A stretch of 64,000 bases of DNA, from NCBI GenBank assembly GCA_947447525.1, contig CANFJL010000012.1, forward strand, positions 37,374 to 101,373, given 5' to 3'. Below, piece by piece: positions 28,078 to 36,413 of this stretch. This DNA comes from Flavobacteriales bacterium (GTDB lineage: Bacteria; Bacteroidota; Bacteroidia; Flavobacteriales_D; Crocinitomicaceae). A model generated the notes under the pieces. It did no database searches. It worked only from the letters and a program-made list of their open reading frames with translations, and was not told the DNA's origin. The first letter of the stretch is position 1. Each line of letters starts with the position of its first letter. A program made the position numbers and the translations under genes.

Positions 28078-29202
28078 ATGACAATTACCATTCGACAACG
28101 CAAACCAAAGGGTGGAATAACCCAATTATACTTAGATATTTATAACCCAAAAGAAAAGAAAAATCGGTCCAATAAATCACTAGATTTATACTTGTACGAA
28201 AATCCAACCCCCACTCAAAAAAAGAGCAACAAGGAAACAATGGATGTGGCCGAAAAGATTAGATCAAAGTATACCCTTGAATTGGCTTACAGCAATAACG
28301 GTCTCTCAGATTTAAACCCTAAGGAAAAAGAATCGATTGACTTTGTCGTTTACTTTTTACAACAAGCAGAAATGCGCTATAATGCCAGGAAAAATTATGG
28401 TAATTGGATGAGTGTATACAAACATTTACAAAAATTTTGTCCTAAAGGGATTCAAATCCACCAAGTAGACTCCACATGGCTCACTGATTTTAAAAAATAT
28501 CTTGAATTCAAGGCAAAGAAAAAATCTAATGAGCCTTTGTCTCAAAGTTCTTTACATTCCTATTTCAATAAAGTGAAAGCTTGTTTAAATGAAGCTTACA
28601 GAGAGGAGTTAATCTCAAAAAATCCTGCAAAAATTGTAAAGGGATTTAAGGAAGGTGAGGTGCAAAGAGAATATCTAACTTTTGAAGAATTACAAAAAGC
28701 CGTGAAAGTAGACTGTGCTTTACCCAATATGAAAAACGCATTCATTTTTAGTTGTCTTACGGGATTAAGATGGTCTGACATCGTAAAATTGACATGGAAT
28801 GATTTACAACACTCAGAAACCAACGATTATTGGTTCATCCGATTTAGACAACAAAAAACTAAAGGAGTTGAAACACTTCCTATTCAACTACAGGCCCGAT
28901 ATATATTAGGAGAAATAGGTAAAAAAGACGAGCTGATTTTTAAGGGTTTGAAGTATAGTGCTTGGCATAATGTAAAATTGCAACAATGGATGATGAAGGC
29001 TGGAATCAGTAAGACCATAACCTTCCATTGCGCAAGACACACTTTTGCTACCCTGCAAATGACCAATGGAACCGATATTTATACCGTTTCGAAACTACTT
29101 GGACACCGCGAATTAAAAACAACGCAATTGTATGCGAAGATTATTGATCAGAAAAAAATTGAAGCAACTAATGCAATACCGATATTAAATTTAGAGCTAT
29201 GA
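28078..29202 (+). CDS. Tyrosine recombinase / island integrase
   Basis: The 374-residue site-specific recombinase has an Arm-type N-terminal domain (ITIRQRKPKGGITQLYLDIY), a SAM-like core-binding domain (about 90-195) and a catalytic domain. The catalytic residues fit R (TGLRWSDIVKL), K (RQQKTKGVETLPI), HxxR (FHCARHTFATL), H (LLGHRELKTTQ) and Y (TQLYAKII). The ATG at 28078 is preferred over an upstream in-frame start because the promoter lies between them. It begins right after mnmE and overlaps the next gene by 4 bp. It should catalyse integration and excision of the island. Confidence 0.92.
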   Translation: MTITIRQRKPKGGITQLYLDIYNPKEKKNRSNKSLDLYLYENPTPTQKKSNKETMDVAEKIRSKYTLELAYSNNGLSDLNPKEKESIDFVVYFLQQAEMRYNARKNYGNWMSVYKHLQKFCPKGIQIHQVDSTWLTDFKKYLEFKAKKKSNEPLSQSSLHSYFNKVKACLNEAYREELISKNPAKIVKGFKEGEVQREYLTFEELQKAVKVDCALPNMKNAFIFSCLTGLRWSDIVKLTWNDLQHSETNDYWFIRFRQQKTKGVETLPIQLQARYILGEIGKKDELIFKGLKYSAWHNVKLQQWMMKAGISKTITFHCARHTFATLQMTNGTDIYTVSKLLGHRELKTTQLYAKIIDQKKIEATNAIPILNLEL

Positions 29203-30257
29203 TAGATTTTTATTTACTAACCGATCGCATTAATGACAGCTCAAAGAAGAAAATAAGAGCGCATATTTTTAACGACAGGGAAGTCAATTATGATTTTATA
29301 ATTCCATTTTTAGAAAATTTAGAAGTGGAGATCTGCCTATCAGAAATTATAAAAAACCCTATTTATTCTAAATTGTATAATTCATACACAAAACAAAAAG
29401 ATATCAATAAGTTAATTGAGGATACAAATCTTTATGCTTCACAATTTATTAATCTTGCTGATCTCGGTATCATAAAGCAGAACGATCTCGCTCCGGAACA
29501 TTTGGAACCCGATGTTGCTTTTTTTATCCCCCCTTCAGAAATAACAATAATCAATGCCAAAGAATTTAAGAAATTAAAAAGAAGGACCTTTAAGGATTTT
29601 GCATTTATAGTATTAGTACTTAAAAGAAGAACCTTTTTAATTTCTTTGTTCGATGAAATTTCGAAAATGGGGCCTTTTAATGAAGCTGAGATTTTTAAAT
29701 TAAAAGAGCGATTTCAAGCTAAACAGAAAAAATTAGAAGAACTAATCAAACCATATTTAGATTCAGAAATCAATGCGAAAAAATCTGAAAAAGACAATTC
29801 ATTAAGTCTTGAACCAAAAGAGAGAACTTATCAAGGAGCTTATAGAACTTTCGTTTTTAAGAAAGCCGAAAACGATTTAAATTATTTTACTTCGACTAGA
29901 AATGAACCAGTACTTCGCGAGTTTTGGAATGACTTGGTTCAAGCCGATTTGATTAATAAATCAACAATTAACGATTTAAAGGCTTTATTCCACAATGCCG
30001 CTATCAATAAAAATAACCGGATTATTTGGTCTAAATCAATAAAGACACTAACTGAGTTTGTAAATGCATTAATCAAATCTGATAAGATTGTTGATCTCAA
30101 TGGTGTAGATCATTGGTTGATTACTATTAATTGCTTCGTATTAAGGTCATCAAAAGAAATCCAATTCTCTTCTCTTTATAGAACCCAAGGTAAAGACTCC
30201 CCAATGAAAGCAAAAATAGAATTCATTGTGAACAATTTCATTGAAAAACTCGGATGA
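29199..30257 (+). CDS. Unknown protein coupled to the integrase
   Basis: The 352-residue, Lys/Glu-rich, probably helical protein has no signal peptide or membrane segment and no motif I recognise. Its last ~100 residues (WNDLVQADLINKSTINDLKA; then WSKSIKTLTEFVNALI) resemble the C-terminal region of hypothetical proteins that accompany integrases in Bacteroidetes mobile elements. It overlaps the integrase by 4 bp (ATGA), so it is translationally coupled and probably serves element maintenance or regulation. Confidence 0.6.
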   Translation: MIDFYLLTDRINDSSKKKIRAHIFNDREVNYDFIIPFLENLEVEICLSEIIKNPIYSKLYNSYTKQKDINKLIEDTNLYASQFINLADLGIIKQNDLAPEHLEPDVAFFIPPSEITIINAKEFKKLKRRTFKDFAFIVLVLKRRTFLISLFDEISKMGPFNEAEIFKLKERFQAKQKKLEELIKPYLDSEINAKKSEKDNSLSLEPKERTYQGAYRTFVFKKAENDLNYFTSTRNEPVLREFWNDLVQADLINKSTINDLKALFHNAAINKNNRIIWSKSIKTLTEFVNALIKSDKIVDLNGVDHWLITINCFVLRSSKEIQFSSLYRTQGKDSPMKAKIEFIVNNFIEKLG

Positions 30258-30322
30258 ACTCGGATTGAAATGAAAAAAGATTAAAAATAAATCCCAGTAA
30301 ATAAAAGGGGATAAATTCAAAA

Positions 30323-30346
30323 ACTCGTATTAGCCTCGTATACGAG
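30323..30346. promoter_or_regulatory. Candidate operator upstream of the excisionase-like gene
   Basis: A 12-bp perfect palindrome CTCGTATACGAG (30335-30346) is preceded by a related half-site ACTCGTAT (30323-30330). It lies about 90 bp before the HTH gene and could bind that protein or a partner. This is inference from symmetry and position only. Confidence 0.35.
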
Positions 30347-30437
30347 TAAAATACCATTGATGTATTTTGATTTTCTACAGCATATTTGCCCCATGCATTG
30401 GCCAATGCGTTTTTATTAATTATTTAATTGGCAATAT

Positions 30438-30767
30438 ATGGAAGAAGATAACAGACCACTGTATACATTAACAGTGGAAGAATTTAGAGCATTAAGTAGG
30501 TTGATAGCTGAGGATAATATCAAACTATTTACCCCTTCAGAACCGAAGGAAAAAACACAAAGTGACATCCTCTATTTAGAAGATTTAAAAGAATTGACAG
30601 GCTATAAAGATAGTACGGTATACTCTAAAGTTTGCCGGAAAGAAATACCTGTTATTTCAAGTGGTAGACCCTTGTCATTTTCAAGAGCTGAAATCACGCA
30701 ATGGATCAAAGATGGCAGACCAACCATTGCAGAAATGAAAGCTAAAAATTGGAACTTGAAATTATGA
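30438..30767 (+). CDS. Excisionase-like helix-turn-helix protein
   Basis: The 109-residue protein has a C-terminal winged-HTH of the excisionase/HTH_17 type: LYLEDLKELTGYKDSTVYSK, then IPVISSGRPLSFSRAEITQW. In Bacteroidetes mobile elements such proteins assist excision or regulate transfer genes. The stop overlaps the next start (ATGA), so the two are translationally coupled. Location close to the integrase supports a role in element mobility. Confidence 0.75.
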   Translation: MEEDNRPLYTLTVEEFRALSRLIAEDNIKLFTPSEPKEKTQSDILYLEDLKELTGYKDSTVYSKVCRKEIPVISSGRPLSFSRAEITQWIKDGRPTIAEMKAKNWNLKL

Positions 30768-31225
30768 TGAATTCAGAAGACAGACCCTTTAGTAAGCACT
30801 ATTACGAGCAACGCGAGTGCGCGTTTTGCTCTGAATTGTTTTATGCTCACCATGGGCATCAACGCTACTGCCCTGAGAAATTCGGTAAAAAGGATTATTG
30901 TAAGTATAAGCAAAAAAGCATGCTCACTGAGAAAAGGCTTGCCGATCGCGTTGTGGAGTTAGCCAATACCGGAATGAGTGTTCGACAAGAGACTCCGCTG
31001 GAAAAGAACAAACAAGTATTATTATTAATTATGGGAACAGAAAGGCAAAAAACAGTAAGCTGCGCCCTTTTAGATTATCATGGTTTTGACATAAAATATT
31101 ATGATACAAGAATCCCAATTAATGGAGTAACTAATTTTTTAACCCACATTGGTAATTTCTCACTTGAATTGATTAAGCAAGAAGGAACAATATTAACTTT
31201 TAAAATAATAAGAAAATGGACATAG
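30764..31225 (+). CDS. Small protein with a zinc-knuckle-like Cys pair motif
   Basis: The ~153-residue protein begins MMNSEDRPFSKHYYEQ and carries a CxxC-x12-C-x8-C-like arrangement (RECAFCSELFYAHHGHQRYC, then DYCKYKQ), as in zinc-ribbon or AP2/HNH-adjacent DNA-binding proteins. The remainder is not recognised. It overlaps the excisionase-like gene by 4 bp and the next small gene by 10 bp. Confidence 0.6.
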   Translation: MMNSEDRPFSKHYYEQRECAFCSELFYAHHGHQRYCPEKFGKKDYCKYKQKSMLTEKRLADRVVELANTGMSVRQETPLEKNKQVLLLIMGTERQKTVSCALLDYHGFDIKYYDTRIPINGVTNFLTHIGNFSLELIKQEGTILTFKIIRKWT

Positions 31226-31395
31226 AAGAAGCATTTAAAATTTTTGGTAAACCAAATCCCGTACCACCCAATTTACCGATTGATAAAAAAAATAGTGTGA
31301 TAATTGGTATAATGTTAGTGTTGATTATAGGCGGCGCAGCCTACCTAATTAATAAAAAAATAAAAGAAAAAAAAGAACAAGAGAAGAAGTCATAA
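31216..31395 (+). CDS. 59-residue single-pass membrane protein
   Basis: A short frame of 59 codons starts with ATG inside the previous gene (10-bp overlap). It has a Pro-rich N-terminus (FGKPNPVPPNLPI), one membrane helix (VIIGIMLVLIIGGAAYLI) and a Lys/Glu-rich tail. Tight overlap with the upstream coupled genes argues that it is real. Function unknown. Confidence 0.55.
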   Translation: MDIEEAFKIFGKPNPVPPNLPIDKKNSVIIGIMLVLIIGGAAYLINKKIKEKKEQEKKS

Positions 31396-31473
31396 GGGCG
31401 CATCGAAGAAGGGAAAATACGCAGCCAAAATAATTGTAACAGTTTTGGCGTTGAAAATCCGAATTATCTCCTG

Positions 31474-31503
31474 CTTATATCGATGCAACCCCAGCGAGAT
31501 GTG
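31474..31503 (+). repeat. Dispersed island repeat, copy A (short core)
   Basis: TATCGATGCAACCCCAGCGA matches the recurring core TCTCGATACATCCCCAGCGA found at several gene borders of the island. Confidence 0.6.
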
Positions 31504-31525
31504 AAAAATAATATTAGCTTTTTAA

Positions 31526-31557
31526 ACAAAAAAACCTACTATTTGCATAGTAGGTTT
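31526..31557 (-). terminator. Terminator of the minus-strand lipoprotein gene
   Basis: AAACCTACTAT (31532-31542) pairs perfectly with ATAGTAGGTTT (31547-31557) around TTGC. On the minus strand the hairpin is followed by a run of seven T. Confidence 0.85.
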
Positions 31558-31607
31558 AATTTAATATGCTTTTTAGGAAACATCATTTTTATCTGATCTA
31601 CGAGAGT

Positions 31608-31958
31608 TTATTCTTCTCTTTTAAAAACTGTTACTCTTTTAGCATCAACTAAAGAACCTGTGAAATATCTGCAAAGATTTCCAATTAAATATCTCTTAGT
31701 TTCTATTGTATAATGTTCTGCACCAATCTTTTTAGCCATTTCATTAATCTCATAATCAGATTCAATATTTACCCCTAAAACAAAAATTGTTGTTGACTTA
31801 GTATAATCCACATTTTTTTTCAATCCTTTTGTAGATTCACCAAATAATTTACCTCCATTTTGAAATGACTCAGTGGTTGTGTTAACAGAAAATTGTTCAA
31901 CCATACAAGATTGTAATACTAATGCAAAACCAAATCCAAATAATAATAATTTTTTCAT
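31608..31958 (-). CDS. Small lipoprotein of unknown function
   Basis: The 116-residue protein has a lipoprotein signal peptide (KKLLLFGFGFALVLQSC) with Cys18 as the lipidation site. The mature part is polar and ends KRVTVFKREE; no domain is recognised. A strong terminator lies downstream, and the gene stands alone on the minus strand between island genes, suggesting independent acquisition. Confidence 0.65.
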   Translation of the reverse strand: MKKLLLFGFGFALVLQSCMVEQFSVNTTTESFQNGGKLFGESTKGLKKNVDYTKSTTIFVLGVNIESDYEINEMAKKIGAEHYTIETKRYLIGNLCRYFTGSLVDAKRVTVFKREE

Positions 31959-32059
31959 TTTTCTTTTTTTATTTTCCTACTCATATCGCATTTCGGATTG
32001 TGCGCCGTTTGAATGGTTTCTAAACTCCATTTATTTGTGCCAAAAATAATAAATAATTT

Positions 32060-32085
32060 ATAACACGAAATATATTTCGTGTTAT
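32060..32085. promoter_or_regulatory. 26-bp perfect palindrome upstream of an XRE regulator
   Basis: ATAACACGAAATA and TATTTCGTGTTAT form a gapless perfect palindrome 22 bp before the regulator gene. It includes a near-consensus -7 box (TATATTTC). It is most likely the autoregulatory operator. The lack of a loop argues against a terminator. Confidence 0.65.
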
Positions 32086-32107
32086 TTTTTCTGTTAATAG
32101 TTCACTT

Positions 32108-32353
32108 TTGATTGTGATTAAGAAAATTGATATTGAGTTAAAGAATATAGGTCAAAGAATAAAGGAAATCAGGGGTGAAAAAAAGCTGACTCAAAGCAGT
32201 TTGGCTTCACTTTGCGATATAGATGTTAGGACCATTCAACTCATTGAAAAAGGATCTATGAATATGAGCTTGAAGGTATTTTTTGCACTTTCAGAAGCAT
32301 TAGAAGTTTCTCCTGAAGAACTTTTTAGATTTGACAGAGAAAAGATTAGTTAA
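32108..32353 (+). CDS. Orphan XRE-family (HipB-like) regulator
   Basis: The ~80-residue protein is a single XRE helix-turn-helix: LKNIGQRIKEIRGEKKLTQS, SLASLCDIDVRTIQLIEKGS, then SLKVFFALSEALEVSPEELF. The start is TTG at 32108 or GTG at 32114; no ATG is available upstream of the domain. No kinase or toxin gene follows directly. Its 3' end plus ~50 bp downstream is duplicated at 52486-52592 as a truncated copy. Confidence 0.8.
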   Translation: MIVIKKIDIELKNIGQRIKEIRGEKKLTQSSLASLCDIDVRTIQLIEKGSMNMSLKVFFALSEALEVSPEELFRFDREKIS

Positions 32354-32402
32354 CTTCCCATTAGATCATTTTACTTTTCTCGATGCATCCCCAGCAATCT
32401 GT
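32346..32402 (+). repeat. Dispersed island repeat, copy B
   Basis: The segment TTAACTTCCCATTAGATCAT and TCTCGATGCATCCCCAGC follows the XRE gene. The first half recurs at 51482-51510 and 52547-52575, and the second half is the common island core. Confidence 0.65.
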
Positions 32403-32499
32403 ACTTATTCATTTAGGAATTTAAACATTGTATTCGTTATATTGGCGGTATCAACTAAACTATAACTCAAGTGGTGTTACAACGAGTAATCAAAAACAG

Positions 32500-32559
32500 T
32501 ATAATGTGTCATAAAATATACAAAAAATGCTATATTTGTCCTTTATAATACACATTATA
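32500..32559. promoter_or_regulatory. Promoter and candidate HipB operator of HipBA module 1
   Basis: TATAATGTGT (32500-32509) and ACACATTATA (32550-32559) form a 10-bp inverted repeat that brackets a TATATTTG -7 box at 32531-32538. The right arm abuts the hipB ATG. The arrangement suggests autorepression by HipB binding to both arms. Confidence 0.6.
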
Positions 32560-32873
32560 TGAAAAGTACACCAGCCATTTTACCAAAAAACATTAAGATT
32601 TTGCAGGATCTTGGTGAACAAATTCATTTGGCTCGATTACGTCGTAGCTTAAGTTCAGAACAGATGGCGGAGCGCACTGGAATCAGTCGAAAAACGATTT
32701 ATAACATTGAGCAAGGTAGCCCAACAGTTGCTATTGGAAGCTATTTACAAGTGCTTTTCATATTGGGGTTAGAAAAAGATTTAGGCATGGTTGCAGCAGC
32801 AGATCCCTTGGGACATAAACTGCAAGATGCGGGGATACTAACGAAAAAACGTGCGCCTAAACAAACGAAATAG
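32559..32873 (+). CDS. hipB: HipB-like antitoxin/regulator (module 1)
   Basis: The 104-residue XRE-type protein has the helix-turn-helix SSEQMAERTGISRKTIYNIE and a basic C-terminal tail (KKRAPKQTK). It precedes hipA by 3 bp on the same strand. In HipBA systems HipB binds operator DNA and neutralises HipA. The bracket of inverted repeats around its promoter fits autoregulation. Confidence 0.85.
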   Translation: MKSTPAILPKNIKILQDLGEQIHLARLRRSLSSEQMAERTGISRKTIYNIEQGSPTVAIGSYLQVLFILGLEKDLGMVAAADPLGHKLQDAGILTKKRAPKQTK

Positions 32874-32876
32874 ATC

Positions 32877-34154
32877 ATGAAAAATAACGAAGAGAAAATT
32901 TGGGTCTATGCTGATTGGGATTTTTTGGAGGAGACTCAAGTGTTGGGTATTTTAACCGTTCAACGATTGCGAGGTAAAGAGATTTTCTCCTTTGAATATC
33001 AAGATTCATGGGTCAATGAAAGTAATCCGATATTATTTCTGGATCCAAACTTGGGATTTTACAAGGGAAAACAATTTCTGCCTGACGAAAAAAATAACTT
33101 TGGGATATTTCTTGATTCATCTCCGGATCGGTGGGGGCGCTTACTTATGCGGAGAAGAGAAGCATGGCAAGCCAAACAGGACGGAAGAGCGGAAAAAACG
33201 CTGTTCGAAAGTGATTTTTTATTGGGTGTTTTTGATGGACATCGAATGGGAGGAGTTCGGTTTAAATCAAACCCCGATGGACCTTTTATGAATGATCAAA
33301 AAAAAATGGCGACACCACCTTGGACTTCACTTCGTGAATTGGAGCAAGCAAGTTTGAAACTTGAACAAGATGATGCACTACTTGATCCCGAATATGCCCA
33401 TTGGTTAAGCGTGCTAATCGATCCGGGTTCCTCATTGGGTGGAGCAAGACCAAAAGCAAGTGTTTTGGATGAAAAAGGAAATTTGTGGATTGCTAAATTT
33501 CCGAGTTCGAAGGATGAAAAGAATGTGGGAGCTTGGGAAATGGTTCTCCATCAGCTTGCATTGAACTGTGGTATTTCCTTGCCAGATGCGCGAATTCAGC
33601 AGTTTTCAAGCAGGCATCACACCTTTTTATCTAAACGATTTGACAGAAATACTGAATCTCAGCGTATTCATTTTGCATCTGCCATGACTTTACTTGGGCT
33701 TCAGGATGGGACGGATTATGTAGACGGAACTGGATACCTCGATATTGCAGGTTTTATCACGCAGCACAGTCCATCGGTAAAAGAGGATCTAGAACAACTT
33801 TGGCGCAGATTGGTATTTAACATGTTGGTATCAAATACGGATGACCATTTAAGGAATCATGGATTTATTCTTACGAAACAGGGTTGGCGCTTGTCACCAG
33901 CATATGATATGAATCCGAATGAAATGGGAAGTGGATTAACCCTGAATATTTCTGAAAATAATAATTCCCTTGACCTTTCCTTGGCCATGGAAACAGCAAA
34001 CTATTATCAACTGAAAAAGGACACGGCTGAACGCATTCTTCAAGAAATGCAGAAGGATGTCTCCGGCTGGCGACGAACTGCCAAGAAATTTGGGATAAGC
34101 AACAGTGAAATCGAACAAACGAAGCGCGCTTTTCGTCTCGCTGATATGAATTAA
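32877..34154 (+). CDS. hipA: HipA-like serine/threonine kinase toxin (module 1)
   Basis: The 425-residue HipA-family kinase has the flexible P-loop-like segment GSSLGGARPK at 184-193, FDRNTES, the catalytic block NTDDHLRNHGF with Asp322/Asp323 near 320-330, and the metal-binding Asp344 in LSPAYDMNP. Characterised HipA toxins phosphorylate aminoacyl-tRNA synthetases and induce persistence. All core motifs are present, so it should be active. Confidence 0.9.
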   Translation: MKNNEEKIWVYADWDFLEETQVLGILTVQRLRGKEIFSFEYQDSWVNESNPILFLDPNLGFYKGKQFLPDEKNNFGIFLDSSPDRWGRLLMRRREAWQAKQDGRAEKTLFESDFLLGVFDGHRMGGVRFKSNPDGPFMNDQKKMATPPWTSLRELEQASLKLEQDDALLDPEYAHWLSVLIDPGSSLGGARPKASVLDEKGNLWIAKFPSSKDEKNVGAWEMVLHQLALNCGISLPDARIQQFSSRHHTFLSKRFDRNTESQRIHFASAMTLLGLQDGTDYVDGTGYLDIAGFITQHSPSVKEDLEQLWRRLVFNMLVSNTDDHLRNHGFILTKQGWRLSPAYDMNPNEMGSGLTLNISENNNSLDLSLAMETANYYQLKKDTAERILQEMQKDVSGWRRTAKKFGISNSEIEQTKRAFRLADMN

Positions 34155-34307
34155 CATAAGTGAAATAACATTATGACATAAGATGGTTTGTCATCTGACG
34201 GAAAAGGAATTTTAACCTTAATGGATCCATACATGACTCATAGTATTAAGGTCTAAAAAAAAAATTATTTTTGAATATAACGGTTGCTCCCCATTTATTA
34301 CGGTGGA

Positions 34308-34625
34308 GTTGTTTTTTAATATAATAATTGAGGGTGCTTGTCTCGATACATCCCCAGCGAGATGAGAGGAATCTATAAGCAATGCAAAACAATAAAATTT
34401 AGCTCTTTCTTAAGAATTCATGGGAATTCTCGGGAATTCTCGGGAATTCCTAAGAAAATATAAGAAAAATTGTTGTTTTTACTTAGGTGAATTGTGCTAA
34501 AAGTATTTTCATCCCCCTACTCGACTTTGGGGGAAAGTTGTTTTTTAATATAATATTTGGGTGGTACTTTTCTTGATACATGCCCAGCGGATAAGCTCCG
34601 CTCGATGAGCTTATAAGACGCAGTG
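34308..34625 (+). repeat. Dispersed island repeat, copies C and D with VNTR hairpin
   Basis: This gene-free stretch (34155-34683) between two HipBA modules holds two complete units of the island repeat: GTTGTTTTTTAATATAATA followed by the TCTCGATACATCCCCAGCGA core at 34341-34364, then a hairpin at 34406-34457, a shared block (ATTTTCATCCCCCTACTCG) and a second GTTGTTTTTTAATATAATA plus core (34538-34590). It ends with ATAAGCTCCGCTCGATGAGC, a partial palindrome. Confidence 0.8.
34406..34457. repeat. Hairpin with 10-bp tandem units (4 GAATTC boxes)
   Basis: TTTCTTAAGAATTC and GAATTCCTAAGAAA are near-perfect inverted arms. Between them lie tandem GAATTCTCGG-type units, so the element is 52 bp long. 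Copies at 48951-48982 and 52640-52681 are 32 and 42 bp long. Confidence 0.8.
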
Positions 34626-34683
34626 TCTTCATATTTCCCAAGACAAAAAACTGAAGAAATTATTTTTAGCCGCACACCTATAG

Positions 34684-35976
34684 TTATAAAAGCAAAAGGG
34701 TATTTGAAATCGCTTCTTTCAACTCTATTTTTACATCTGTTTGGGCTGCAAAATCATTCCATTTGCTAACTGCAGTATGCACTTGGTCAATGATAATATC
34801 TGCTTTTTTGATGTTCATTTTTTTTGCAACTTGAAGTAGATCATTTCGGGTAATGTTCATCCGTTTACCATTAATACTTAATGAATGTTGACTTACCCAT
34901 GCACTGCCTGGACGATATGAATGGCATACATCAAACGCAGGTGACAACTTCCACTGTCCAGTTTTATCCATGATAAATGAAAAATTCTTAGTGTGGTCAT
35001 CGCAATTTCTTGCCATTACATTAAACACCATTCTGCGGTACAATTGTTCTGCATCGGTATAGGGCAATAGCATACTTCGCATGACTTCAAATAACTGCTC
35101 GTAGCTATATGAAGTAATCTCATTGAAGTCATAATGGGCAAGGGCGCAAAAACTTTGAACATGTAATTTTCCTGTACCATTTACTCTATCAAAACGCTTC
35201 GTCATAAAATGCGCTCTGTCATTTTCTTCCAACAAGCTACTTTCAGTCATTTCAATTGCGGCTTCTTTTGCCATTAAGTAATACGCCATTTCAACTCGGC
35301 CATAACCTGATGAAGTACCTATTTGTTGATCGGTGACCCCGTCAAATTTTAATAGCCAATGCGCAAACCCTTTTGGTGCATCTGCCTGACCCGATCGAAT
35401 CTCATTGGTGTCGGGATTAAAAGCAATAACAGCTTTTGCCCTTGCCCCTCCTGCTGAAGTACCTATTTTTAAAATATCAATTAAGGCTTTTGCTTCACTG
35501 ATTGAGAGGTCAGCGTTAAAATTTTGTTTTCCCAAAAGTATTTCCTGAGCAATATGAATCAAACTATTTAATTCAATTTTAGTAGACCTATTATTTGATT
35601 TTGGCAATACCGGTTCAAATTCCAATGCACCCATTCCTCTTTGGCCAATAAAGCAAAGAAGCTCAACTGGGTTCATGCTATCCGCAGGGCGACCATTGCT
35701 TGCCAACCAGGCATTAATTAAACTGCTTCCGTATTTATCAGGTAACACATCGGCTAATAATCCTGGTAAGCCCTTGAAAGTTGATGTTCCTCTTGATTCA
35801 GGAAAGGAAAACACCTGTTTTTCTGCACCGAAAATCGGCATTTTTAATGGCGCTAAATCCCACTCATTAGCAAGAAAGGAAGGTTCATATTCAAACGAAG
35901 CCAAACCACTGCTTTCATCCCAAGCTATTGCCCCAACTCGTTTATCCCAAATGTTAATGTATGCTGTTGTAATCAT
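34684..35976 (-). CDS. hipA: HipA-like serine/threonine kinase toxin (module 2)
   Basis: The ~430-residue HipA-family kinase has GTSAGGARAKAVIAF, TKRFDRVNG, the catalytic block NCDDHTKNFSF and SPAFDVCHSYRP. It is clearly different in sequence from modules 1 and 3. Translation should start at the ATG overlapping the hipB stop (TAATG, 1-bp overlap); a TTG two codons upstream is the alternative. It is encoded opposite to module 1. Confidence 0.9.
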   Translation of the reverse strand: MITTAYINIWDKRVGAIAWDESSGLASFEYEPSFLANEWDLAPLKMPIFGAEKQVFSFPESRGTSTFKGLPGLLADVLPDKYGSSLINAWLASNGRPADSMNPVELLCFIGQRGMGALEFEPVLPKSNNRSTKIELNSLIHIAQEILLGKQNFNADLSISEAKALIDILKIGTSAGGARAKAVIAFNPDTNEIRSGQADAPKGFAHWLLKFDGVTDQQIGTSSGYGRVEMAYYLMAKEAAIEMTESSLLEENDRAHFMTKRFDRVNGTGKLHVQSFCALAHYDFNEITSYSYEQLFEVMRSMLLPYTDAEQLYRRMVFNVMARNCDDHTKNFSFIMDKTGQWKLSPAFDVCHSYRPGSAWVSQHSLSINGKRMNITRNDLLQVAKKMNIKKADIIIDQVHTAVSKWNDFAAQTDVKIELKEAISNTLLLL

Positions 35977-36332
35977 TACCAATCACTTTTAGGTTTTTTA
36001 TTTTTAGTTTCTATTGTATTACGCGCTCTCTGACGCTTATTTTGTTCCAATTTTGCCAATTGCAAAGGACTTGCTTGCGGTTGCTTAATCTCAAAATTCT
36101 GAAACAATTCAAGCTGCTCCAACGCTCTTAATATCTGCAAAAATGAAAGCATTGTGCCACCACCACCGTTTTCGATTTGAACCATTGTAGAACGGTTGAT
36201 TCCAGCCGCAGTAGCAACTTGTTGTTGTGTTTTGTTTTGCTGCAATCTTGTTTGTTGGATAAACTTACCCAACAATTCTAGCACTGCTGGGTCGCTCATT
36301 GCGTGCCAATATTTGATTCCTTTTTCCATCAT
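35976..36332 (-). CDS. hipB: HipB-like antitoxin/regulator (module 2)
   Basis: The 118-residue XRE-type protein has LGKFIQQTRLQQNKTQQQVA and TAAGINRSTMVQIENGGGG, then LQILRALEQLELF and a basic tail (KNKKPKSDW). It is translationally coupled to hipA by TAATG. A 17-bp palindromic operator candidate lies upstream, between promoter and start. Confidence 0.85.
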   Translation of the reverse strand: MMEKGIKYWHAMSDPAVLELLGKFIQQTRLQQNKTQQQVATAAGINRSTMVQIENGGGGTMLSFLQILRALEQLELFQNFEIKQPQASPLQLAKLEQNKRQRARNTIETKNKKPKSDW

Positions 36333-36357
36333 TCAGCGTATTTTTGATGTATCATGT

Positions 36358-36374
36358 TGTGTTATAGCAACACA
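36358..36374. promoter_or_regulatory. Candidate HipB operator of module 2
   Basis: TGTGTT-ATAGC-AACACA is a perfect 6-bp inverted repeat with a 5-bp spacer, between the -7 box and the hipB start. Confidence 0.5.
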
Positions 36375-36405
36375 TAAACAAAATAAATGTTGGTATATTC
36401 CATCA

Positions 36406-36413
36406 CAAATATA
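36406..36413 (-). promoter_or_regulatory. -7 promoter element of HipBA module 2
   Basis: On the minus strand this reads TATATTTG, a match to TAnnTTTG, about 75 bp before the hipB start. Confidence 0.45.

Noticed and set aside
28078..29202. Integron integrase
   Set aside because: The protein has an Arm-type N-terminus and no IntI-specific insert near the catalytic patch that I can see; position next to mnmE and an att duplication fits a genomic-island integrase.
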